Source: Burkholderia aenigmatica
GTDB lineage: Bacteria > Pseudomonadota > Gammaproteobacteria > Burkholderiales > Burkholderiaceae
Direction of reading: 5' to 3'
Length of the DNA stretch: 64,000 nt
Assembly: GCF_902499175.1 (NCBI RefSeq)
Contig: NZ_CABVQC010000033.1
Coordinates: forward strand, 1-64,000
Below are positions 42,698-49,692 of the stretch, piece after piece. Below the pieces are notes generated by a model. It did no database searches. It was not told the DNA's origin and worked only from the letters and a program-made list of their open reading frames with translations. The first letter of the stretch is position 1. Each line of letters begins with the position of its first letter. The translations under genes and the position numbers were made by a program.

Positions 42698-42970
42698 ATG
42701 CGCAAGGGAAACGTCTTTTTGGTGACAGGCCGAGTGTCCGAGGCGACGCCATCCGGTCCCGAGGCACGTGGGGAACTGCTGCAGCGAGTCGTGTGTGCGG
42801 CCAATGAAACCGCGCTGTACCAATTCCTGCCTGCTGCCTTTCCCAACTTCGAGGTAGTAGGCGTGGTCAACCTGGCCGCTCTGGAGGAGACCGTGCGAAA
42901 GATCATGGCGGCGCTCTCTGGGGCAGAGGGGACCCTCCCGGTTTTCGTGGACCCTGCCATGTCCCGTTGA
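42698..42970 (+). CDS. Small protein, paralogue of the 58161 ORF
   Basis: 90 residues. It begins with a NVFLVTGRV strand and has LLQRVVCAANETALYQF and a later NFEVVGVVNLAALEE helix. The same pattern (KVFLVSGQL, TQRVVVADDAVEAV, RPVGHASLADYE) occurs in the ORF at 58161, so the two are paralogues. No enzyme motif. It lies just before a direct-repeat site and the 43086 gene. Confidence 0.6.
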   Translation: MRKGNVFLVTGRVSEATPSGPEARGELLQRVVCAANETALYQFLPAAFPNFEVVGVVNLAALEETVRKIMAALSGAEGTLPVFVDPAMSR

Positions 42971-43045
42971 CAAGAGCTGAGTGGAAGCACGTGCGTGATG
43001 CAGGTCGGTATGGCGTTCGATCGACAGTCATGCAATAATCAAAAC

Positions 43046-43063
43046 TGTTAATTATGTGTTAAT
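43046..43063 (+). promoter_or_regulatory. Direct-repeat operator TGTTAAT x2, copy c
   Basis: TGTTAATTATGTGTTAAT at 43046-43063, 22 bp before ATG 43086. The short distance implies the site overlaps the promoter or transcription start. Confidence 0.6.
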
Positions 43064-43085
43064 TGTAAGTGTCGGCGAGGGTCCT

Positions 43086-44213
43086 ATGGAGATGAGTGAG
43101 GCGCGGTACTTGGGCGGTCGGCCCAACTACGTGAGCCCGACCGTGGGCGAAGACGGGGTATGGGCGTCTGCGGGTGCGCATGCGCTGCGTGGCGTCTTGC
43201 GCCGACAGTCGGCCCGTGGGGTGATGGACCTGCTGAAGTCGATGGACGCGAGTGGCATGGCAGCGATTCTCCGCGAAACCGGCTTCAAGGTGGATGAGCG
43301 CTTGGTTGGCCAAGGCCGGGGTGCCGTGTATGAGGGTGTGAAGGGCGATCTGCAAGCGGCGTTGGTGCAGGGTGTTGACGGATTCGGATTGCAGAAAGGC
43401 AGGGCAGTGCGGGGAATGAGTGGTCAGGGCCCGGTAGCTGCCCAGCGCTCACAAGTTGCGGTTACCGAGGAATATCCGGGCAACCAGCAGGCGGCGGAAA
43501 TGATTCAGGGAGTTTTGAAGGCATCCGGAGTGCGAGTCGCCCCGCTCGGGGAACAGCCGTTCTCCCAACGGGCCTCGCTGCAGATGGTCGCGGCGCAAGC
43601 GCTGAAGAAGGGCGTACTCGGATTCGGGTTCGATGGCCTGCCTGGAAAATTCTCGGTGCCGGCGCCGATGTCTGAGGTGGTCGATTTGCATCGGCAAGCC
43701 GCTATTGAAGTGGCAACGCAATCGACCCGCGCAGGTCTGGCGGCTTGGGTGTCCGGCGCGAAGGTGGCGGATCTGAGCGAGTGGGTGCCCGATAGCGTGC
43801 AGCGACTCTTGCACGGCAGTGTCTCCAAGGACGCCGCTGAAATCGTTGTGAGCGGCCTGCAAAGCGGCAGCATTGCGCGACACGCGCAGGAGTTTGGTAT
43901 TCACGGGATTGCCGGGCTGCTGCGGGCCCAGGGGCTCGATGCCGATGCTCCGACCATCGGCGAGCAAGCTGATGAGATGGGTCTGCGAATCAAGGAGCCG
44001 GATCGCGAGCGAGGCCAGTATTTTGGCACCGTGGTCGCGCAAGACCATCGATCCAGCCTCATCAAGATCAACCGCGAGGAAGCGATTGAACTGCCCTTTG
44101 CGGAGGCGTCCGGAGTTCAACCGCGCGTCGGCGAGCTGCTGCGGATCGGATTCAAGGCAGGCGTCCTGAGCGTCAGCTCCAAAGATATGGGCCGCGAAGG
44201 CAATTCGCGCTGA
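43086..44213 (+). CDS. Protein with a divergent KfrB-like C-terminus
   Basis: 375 residues from ATG 43086 (preceded by CGAGGG). A pattern of short hydrophobic helices repeats through the body, for example LLKSMDASGMAAIL and MIQGVLKASGVRVAPLG, with two similar halves that may be an internal duplication. The end (about 315-370) has YFGTVVAQDHRSSLIKINRE then VGELLRIGFKAGVL, a degenerate KfrB-like domain. No catalytic motif. It sits directly behind a direct-repeat operator. Confidence 0.6.
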   Translation: MEMSEARYLGGRPNYVSPTVGEDGVWASAGAHALRGVLRRQSARGVMDLLKSMDASGMAAILRETGFKVDERLVGQGRGAVYEGVKGDLQAALVQGVDGFGLQKGRAVRGMSGQGPVAAQRSQVAVTEEYPGNQQAAEMIQGVLKASGVRVAPLGEQPFSQRASLQMVAAQALKKGVLGFGFDGLPGKFSVPAPMSEVVDLHRQAAIEVATQSTRAGLAAWVSGAKVADLSEWVPDSVQRLLHGSVSKDAAEIVVSGLQSGSIARHAQEFGIHGIAGLLRAQGLDADAPTIGEQADEMGLRIKEPDRERGQYFGTVVAQDHRSSLIKINREEAIELPFAEASGVQPRVGELLRIGFKAGVLSVSSKDMGREGNSR

Positions 44214-44261
44214 TCGAGCTGCGCCGGGGGGGCGCGCTTGGTGCCACCCCTGGTCAACCGA

Positions 44262-44298
44262 AGGCTAACCCAGCCAGTGTGGCAATGCGGGTTGGCCT
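44262..44298 (+). other. Nested inverted repeat before the metallopeptidase gene
   Basis: AGGCTAACCC (44262-44271) and GGGTTGGCCT (44289-44298) pair at 9 of 10 positions. Inside lies GCCA-GTG-TGGC (44273-44283). The structure is 43 bp before the 44341 start, has no T tract, and could be a regulatory or DNA-processing site. Confidence 0.4.
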
Positions 44299-44340
44299 CC
44301 CCACATTCACTGATCTCACAGGCCCTTGGGCGCTGAAATC

Positions 44341-47300
44341 ATGGCCAAAGAAGACGGCAATCTCGCAGCGGCATCGCTGCAAATGGATCTGTTCAGCGAC
44401 GGTGCGCCGCAAGATCGATTCGTAGAGCGCGTTGACGCCAGCCCGGGGCCTGTCGTTGAGGTAGAGGATCTGTTCCAGGAGACCACGGATGCAGCCGCTG
44501 TGTCGCCCCCGGTGGCTGCAACGGCCGTGTCGACTGCGGACACAGTCGGTGGCATTTCCGACGCGGGCGAGGAACTGGTAGCCAATCGACGCAATCGCGG
44601 AAAGGTGGCCACGACCTGGGCGGATATCGAAGGGCTTAACGACACACTGAAGGTCAAGGAAGCAGTCAAAGGCAACGTGTGGCCCAAGCCGGACTATCAG
44701 CAGCTCATTGATGACGGCATGCAGCCCATGGTTGCCCATGTCTTCAAGCAGGTCTATGACAGTGTCGCGGCCAAGCCTGCGGTCAGAGCCGGGGGCACGT
44801 TGGCAGACACGCACCTGAAGGAGTACATCGCGGGTCTGCAGCGCGTCGAGCAGGGCTTGATGAAATGGACGCAAGACACTGCAGCCCTGAAGGCCTGGGC
44901 CAGCCAGAATATGCGCGTCGCAGGCGCCACGCTGGGACGACAGGTCGCTCTGTCGGATCTCAAGCCTACAAACTCGCTTCTGGAGTATGTCTATCCGGAT
45001 GGATGGCGCAATCACCGCGACGAGATTCGCCTCGTGGGCGGCAACAAGCTCCTTGGTGCCCTGCAGCCCGGCTACGAAGAGATCAAGCGTGCGGGCAAGG
45101 CTATTGACGACGGCTGGCCAAACAAGCGCGAATCATGGGAGGTCCGAGGTTACAAAGTGCTTGAGCAGGCGAGCGTTCGCGTCGATGCCCATCCGCGCGA
45201 CAAACAGTTCTCGCTGTCCGTTGATCGCTACTACCTCGAAGCATTCGACACCGAGGACGCGGCCATGGCTGCAGCCGCGAGCATCAAGCCTTACGTTCTG
45301 GTCGGCAAGCGCGGCTTTATCGGATCATTTGACACTCGCGAGCTGGCGGTGGAATCCGCGAAAGAGCGCACTCGTGGCGCCAAGGGCAAGGACGCCCAGA
45401 TCATCGACAAGGGCTACAACGTCGCGGACGCCGAGCGCATCGGGGCCAGTCGCCGCATGGAAGGCGAGGACATCAGCAGCGAGCGGCTGATGGAGGAGTT
45501 CGGATTGCGCGGCGTGAACTTCGGCAATTGGATGAAGACGCCGGCAGCGCGCGCCGAGGCGCAGATGCATCTGAACCATGCTTTCGACGCTTTTCATGAC
45601 CTTGCCGAGATCCTGGATGTACCGCCTAAGGCCTTGTCATTGGGTGGCATGCTTGGCCTGGCCATCGGCGCTCAGGGCCACGGTGGCAGATTTGCGGCGC
45701 ATTTCGTGCCCGGTGTGAACGAAATCAACCTGACGCGCACCACTGGTGCCGGCGCCCTCGCCCACGAATGGGCGCACGCGGTCGATCACTACTTCGCCCG
45801 GCAGGCTGGGCTCGATACGGCGGAGGAGCCCTACCTTAGCGAACATGCAACGCTGGGTGACACAAAAACCCGTCATGAGTTGGTGGGCAACAAGTTCGTG
45901 GCTGTTAAGTCGCCCCGCTTTGGCGATGTACGACCCGAGATCGTGGGCGCCTTCAAAGCCCTGGTGCAGACCATGACCAAGCGTCAGCAGACTGCGGAAG
46001 AGGCTCGATCTGAAGACGCCAAGTATCAGCAAAAGTTGGAGAGGAACGTCGACGGCTGGCTCGGCTCCATCGGCCGCGACTTCAAAGGCATGGAGGCGGA
46101 GTTCAATGTGCTGGCCAAGCGCGTGCGAGCTGGCGATTTCGGGGGTGAGCGGGTAGCGATCGGCCAGAGCACATTGGTGCATCCAGTGGTTGCCGAGATG
46201 CGGGATCTCTATAAGGCTAAGCACGGCCGCGTCTATTCGATTGATCAACTGAAGGGGTTGCAGAGCAATCTGGATTCACTGGCCTATCGACGCGAAAAAG
46301 CCGCGCACGAGCAAGCAATGGCGGCTGACGCCGAAGCAATGCCCGAGCGCCGCCAGGTTAGCACCGACTACGTACTGAACGCTGCGAGGCTGGATAAGGA
46401 CAAGGGCGGTAAGGCCTACTGGTCAACGAAGTGCGAACTGTTCGCCCGCGCCTTCGATTCGTTTGTGGCTGACAAGCTCGAAGCCAAGCAGGCGAAAAAC
46501 AGCTATCTGTCCTTCGGCGTGCGAGAGACCGAGACGGTGCCGGTTGGCCACGAGCGTGAGTCCGTCAACGCGGCATTCAACACGCTCATCGGCGAGTTTG
46601 TGGTGCGTGAGTCGGAGCTGGGGCCGGCGTTGTTTTCGACGGCGCCGGGCCCCAGCTCCACGCTACCGGTGCCAGAGATCCACGCGGAGATCGAGCGTCT
46701 TCGCGGCCAGTGGAAGGGGATGCCTCCCGTGCTGGTCGTGGGCTCGCCTCGCGACTTGCCTTTCGATGCGCCTGCCAATGCCGACGGCGCCTATCACGAC
46801 GGCAAGGTCTACGTGGTTGCGGGCAACATCGCCGATATGCGGCAGATGCAGAAGGTGATGGCGCACGAATGCATCATGCACCACAGCCTAGAGGAAATGC
46901 TGGGCAACTACGGCTTCTCGAAACTCCACCACGGTATCCAATCGCTGAAGGCTAAGGGCGACGAGACAGTGTGTTCGATCGCAGAGAACGTGCGTTCGCG
47001 CTACGGCGAGCTTCCTCCGGATATCGAGACCAAGGAGATTGTGGCCCGGGCAGGGGAGCAATGCTTGGATGAGCAGGGCAACGTGCGCGTGCAATACGGG
47101 TTCATGAAGGGTGTGTTTGCCGGCATGACCTCCTGGCTCCGCGATCACGGCATCGCGGTGCCGTTCACCAACGTCGAACTGCAGGGCATTCTGCACAAGG
47201 GTGGCGAGTGGGCAAAGAACGGCACAGGCCTTGAGGCCGGCCGCCGCGAGCAGACCCTGCCGCAGAAGGTCGTTGGCAATCTCAGCGGCCTCTTCGTCGG

Positions 47301-47490
47301 CAAGATCTTGGGCGTTGCGGATGGAGTGGTGACGCAGAAGGTTGGCCGTGCCGGCGAGACGGTGGTGCACTCGATGGCGAACTTGACCGAGCCGGTAGCG
47401 ACCGGGGACATCGCCGAGATCGCCTACAAGGACGGCAAGGGTACCGTTCGGAACCTGGAGCGCGGTCAAGTGCATGGGCTCGATCGTTGA
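44341..47490 (+). CDS. Large polyvalent protein with two zincin-type domains and KfrB-like end
   Basis: 1049 residues from ATG 44341. The N-terminal LPD-type region (about 95-150) has GNVWPKPDYQQLIDDG. The first zincin domain holds ALAHEWAHAVDHYF (H475, E476, H479, plus GVNFGNWMKTP and LGLAIGAQGHGGRF upstream), typical of LPD1/LPD5-type peptidases. A second zincin-like domain has HECIMHH (H842-H848), homologous to the next gene. The KfrB-like domain ends it (FVGKILGVADGVVTQKVGR). It probably cleaves or modifies proteins in donor or recipient. Confidence 0.72.
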   Translation: MAKEDGNLAAASLQMDLFSDGAPQDRFVERVDASPGPVVEVEDLFQETTDAAAVSPPVAATAVSTADTVGGISDAGEELVANRRNRGKVATTWADIEGLNDTLKVKEAVKGNVWPKPDYQQLIDDGMQPMVAHVFKQVYDSVAAKPAVRAGGTLADTHLKEYIAGLQRVEQGLMKWTQDTAALKAWASQNMRVAGATLGRQVALSDLKPTNSLLEYVYPDGWRNHRDEIRLVGGNKLLGALQPGYEEIKRAGKAIDDGWPNKRESWEVRGYKVLEQASVRVDAHPRDKQFSLSVDRYYLEAFDTEDAAMAAAASIKPYVLVGKRGFIGSFDTRELAVESAKERTRGAKGKDAQIIDKGYNVADAERIGASRRMEGEDISSERLMEEFGLRGVNFGNWMKTPAARAEAQMHLNHAFDAFHDLAEILDVPPKALSLGGMLGLAIGAQGHGGRFAAHFVPGVNEINLTRTTGAGALAHEWAHAVDHYFARQAGLDTAEEPYLSEHATLGDTKTRHELVGNKFVAVKSPRFGDVRPEIVGAFKALVQTMTKRQQTAEEARSEDAKYQQKLERNVDGWLGSIGRDFKGMEAEFNVLAKRVRAGDFGGERVAIGQSTLVHPVVAEMRDLYKAKHGRVYSIDQLKGLQSNLDSLAYRREKAAHEQAMAADAEAMPERRQVSTDYVLNAARLDKDKGGKAYWSTKCELFARAFDSFVADKLEAKQAKNSYLSFGVRETETVPVGHERESVNAAFNTLIGEFVVRESELGPALFSTAPGPSSTLPVPEIHAEIERLRGQWKGMPPVLVVGSPRDLPFDAPANADGAYHDGKVYVVAGNIADMRQMQKVMAHECIMHHSLEEMLGNYGFSKLHHGIQSLKAKGDETVCSIAENVRSRYGELPPDIETKEIVARAGEQCLDEQGNVRVQYGFMKGVFAGMTSWLRDHGIAVPFTNVELQGILHKGGEWAKNGTGLEAGRREQTLPQKVVGNLSGLFVGKILGVADGVVTQKVGRAGETVVHSMANLTEPVATGDIAEIAYKDGKGTVRNLERGQVHGLDR

Positions 47491-47582
47491 GCGCAGCGTG
47501 ACGCAGAGCTGCTCGACATGGCCCCGTTCGCGGACCAGAGTGCGGTCGCGCAACGGGTGTGAACGGCTGACGGTTGCCCTTC

Positions 47583-48422
47583 ATGTGGTACGCAGAAATG
47601 GGTACGCATGAGGCGCTTACGATCGATGAGTGCAAGCAGGCAGTCATCGACTTTTGCCAGCAATACCCTATTGCGCTCAAAATAGCATACGTGATCAGGG
47701 ACAAGCAGGAGGATGCACTTGGAATCCCAGAAGCTACCAAAGAGCGAGTCGGAAACGTCGCAGGAGCCTACTTTCCTGCACGACGCCGAGTCGCCCTCGC
47801 AGTTTCCAACCTTCGTGACGCGCAAAACGTTGAGCGAACGCTTCGCCACGAACTCCTCGGACACCTTGGAATCAACACTTTTGCGGCACGTGACAAACGC
47901 GCCTTGCTCGCCCGCATCGCCGAAGCCCGAGAGCAACCAGGGCTAACAGAGTTGTGGCGCAACGTGGAACGCGAGTATCCGCGTGACTCCGTCGACCGGC
48001 AGGCTGAAGAAGTATTCGCCTCCGTATGCGAGGTAATCACACCGGAGCGCTTCCACCGTGCCCCCGCTGGCCAAGCGGCCTTTGCGGAAGTCTGTCAGGA
48101 GCGTGCGCGCCCGATGACTGCCCAAGACCTGGTGGACATCGCCACGCTGGTGGCAGATGGGCTGCACCGGAGAGAACGCCGGCAGCAAATTTTCCCGGTC
48201 CGTGACAACGATCAGTTCTGCGAGGGCACCTTCGTCGGCCCAATCCTTGGCATTGAGGGCCGCGTGGCGATGCAACGGATCAACCGTCAAGGTGAAGTTG
48301 TGATGCACAGCCTTGAAGCGCTGGCCAGTCCCGTAACGCCTGGGACGTTGGTGGAGATCAGCTACAGCGATGGCCTCGGGCGGGTCAACGAGTTGGGCGT
48401 CGATCGCGGTATCGGGCGGTAG
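47583..48422 (+). CDS. HEXXGH zincin with KfrB-like domain
   Basis: 279 residues from ATG 47583 (ATG 47598 is also possible). RTLRHELLGHLGINTF holds HELLGH (H89-H94). The spacing is HExxxH, as in dipeptidyl-peptidase III-type zinc sites (HEXXGH), not the usual HEXXH. A downstream RQAEEVFASVCE may give the third zinc ligand. The C-terminal 60 residues are KfrB-like (FVGPILGIEGRVAMQRINR, then VEISYSDGLGRV). It matches the second half of the preceding gene, so it is a paralogue. Confidence 0.7.
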   Translation: MWYAEMGTHEALTIDECKQAVIDFCQQYPIALKIAYVIRDKQEDALGIPEATKERVGNVAGAYFPARRRVALAVSNLRDAQNVERTLRHELLGHLGINTFAARDKRALLARIAEAREQPGLTELWRNVEREYPRDSVDRQAEEVFASVCEVITPERFHRAPAGQAAFAEVCQERARPMTAQDLVDIATLVADGLHRRERRQQIFPVRDNDQFCEGTFVGPILGIEGRVAMQRINRQGEVVMHSLEALASPVTPGTLVEISYSDGLGRVNELGVDRGIGR

Positions 48423-48497
48423 ATCAGCGGAACACAGTCCGCCCTTGCCAGATAGGGCACCACGCTAGAATGCTGAGCCTTCTACACGCCGTTCTCC

Positions 48498-49301
48498 ATG
48501 CCGCTGCCCACCACTGACTTTTTTGAGCGCACGCTACGCGCGCCCTACCAGGCGCTGCGCCGCTCGGCGCAAGCGCGCCAGCATCTGTCCGGCGTCTTTC
48601 GCTATGACGGCAAGGACCTGGACTCAGCCGATGAGATCGAGTTATTCGATGCCCTCCTTTCCAGCGAAGAGGCGGCCCACTTGCTCATGGTGTTCGATGG
48701 CTCCCGCGTGCATGCGCAGGAGCAGTACAACGATGGGCTCGACGATGCGCCGCCTGGCACGTACTTCACCACTGTCAACGCCGACGTCGTCCACGAAGGA
48801 CACAAGAACCGCGTCGGGATCTACGACGAGGAGGACGGTCCGGGACTGTTCCTAGAGGACATGCTGGCGAGCGAGAACGACCAAGACGACGCAGAGGAGA
48901 CGCAGGCTGGCGGCATGGGGGTGCACGTCGACCACTTCTACCTGCGCCATCAGGCGCCCGACGGGCTCGGGACCGTGGCCTTTGCACTGTGCGCGATCAC
49001 CGCGCACTGCCTAGGATACCGGCGGATCTCGCTAATTGCTGGGGGCGGCAGGGGATACGATGCGAACATGATCGGCTATCGCTTCTGGCCCAAGCTGGGT
49101 TTTGACGCGCCGTTGGACGAAGGGGAAACCGAAGGAGCACCGCACTTGGCCAACTGCCGTACTGTGCAAGACGTGCTCGCGATCGACGCGGCTTGGTGGG
49201 AGCGCGACGGCACGCAGCGCTGGATGGAATTCGACCTGGCCGCACAAGGTCCAGGTTGGCAAATGCTGCTAGACTACTTGCAAGTCAAGGAGCTGATATG
49301 A
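48498..49301 (+). CDS. GNAT-like protein, possible acetyltransferase
   Basis: 267 residues. The C-half has a GNAT-style tail: DGLGTVAFALCAITAHCLGY, a glycine-rich loop (IAGGGRGYDAN), and IGYRFWPKLGFDAPLD. The N-half is a separate domain with RYDGKDLDSADEIELFDALL. No signal peptide. It overlaps the following 58-residue basic ORF by 4 bp, which invites a toxin-antitoxin or enzyme-partner reading, but neither matches a known pair. The KfrB tag is absent. Confidence 0.55.
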   Translation: MPLPTTDFFERTLRAPYQALRRSAQARQHLSGVFRYDGKDLDSADEIELFDALLSSEEAAHLLMVFDGSRVHAQEQYNDGLDDAPPGTYFTTVNADVVHEGHKNRVGIYDEEDGPGLFLEDMLASENDQDDAEETQAGGMGVHVDHFYLRHQAPDGLGTVAFALCAITAHCLGYRRISLIAGGGRGYDANMIGYRFWPKLGFDAPLDEGETEGAPHLANCRTVQDVLAIDAAWWERDGTQRWMEFDLAAQGPGWQMLLDYLQVKELI

Positions 49302-49474
49302 GTGCACCCGGCAACACCAAGAAGCTGGCGACTGCGGCCGCGCCGAAGGTCGTGGTGCGCCGTTCGTCTAAGCGCACAATCGTCACCACGGCCATGAAGA
49401 GCCAGTTGCGTAGCAACGCGAAGACGTCAACGCGCAGCACGTTCCCTGAGCTGCCGGAGTGGCGGCGCACCTGA
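49298..49474 (+). CDS. Small basic protein coupled to the GNAT-like gene
   Basis: 58 residues from ATG 49298, which overlaps the previous stop (ATGA); AAGGAG precedes. It is rich in Lys, Arg, Ala, Ser and Thr (VVVRRSSKRTIVTTAMKSQL), ends with PELPEWRRT, and looks partly disordered. It may bind nucleic acid or the GNAT-like partner. A strong terminator follows 24 bp later. Confidence 0.55.
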   Translation: MSAPGNTKKLATAAAPKVVVRRSSKRTIVTTAMKSQLRSNAKTSTRSTFPELPEWRRT

Positions 49475-49498
49475 AGGTAGCGGCAACGCACATCGGAA

Positions 49499-49520
49499 AC
49501 GGGCCGGCGGGCCCGTTTTT
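49499..49520 (+). terminator. Strong intrinsic terminator
   Basis: ACGGGCC (49499-49505), GGCG loop, GGCCCGT (49510-49516), then a run of T. It ends the GNAT-like transcript and insulates the next regulatory region. Confidence 0.85.
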
Positions 49521-49534
49521 CTTTGCCGCTCCCA

Positions 49535-49549
49535 CTTTTGCTGCAAAAA
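49535..49549. promoter_or_regulatory. KorB-like palindrome, copy 8
   Basis: CTTTTGCTGCAAAAA (one outer mismatch) ahead of the giant methyltransferase-helicase gene. Confidence 0.75.
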
Positions 49550-49570
49550 AAACCGTCCGCCAATGCAGTG

Positions 49571-49585
49571 TTGCTAACTATTGTG
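49571..49585 (+). promoter_or_regulatory. TTGCNAACTATTGTG box, copy 3
   Basis: TTGCTAACTATTGTG, 21 bp past a KorB-like palindrome and 107 bp before ATG 49693. This repeats the palindrome-then-box order seen at 1929-1985. Confidence 0.5.
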
Positions 49586-49604
49586 GGCAGAGGCGCCCCT
49601 CGGC

Positions 49605-49633
49605 TTGCGATAAAGTGTTAATCAACTGTTAAT
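49605..49633 (+). promoter_or_regulatory. Likely promoter overlapping direct repeat d
   Basis: TTGCGA (49605-49610), 17-bp spacer, GTTAAT (49628-49633). The -10 is the second half of the direct repeat TGTTAAT (49616-49622) and TGTTAAT (49627-49633), so a protein bound there would occlude the promoter. Confidence 0.5.
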
Positions 49634-49692
49634 CGCGCGGGCTGGCCGTGCGAAAATTACATCATTTAGTTGTCATTCGTTTGGAGAGATTG

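Noticed and set aside
47885-47900. Partial KorB-like half-site CTTTTGCGGCA inside the zincin gene
   Set aside because: Only one arm matches and it lies inside coding sequence, so it was not counted with the nine sites.
48498-49474. Known GNAT toxin with DUF1778 antitoxin
   Set aside because: Gene sizes and the basic partner do not match; the order is enzyme first, then a small basic protein.
49648-49692. GTG start for the giant gene
   Set aside because: ATG 49693 has GGAGAG upstream and gives a natural MQLDLFG start; the extra 15 residues lie in the regulatory region.
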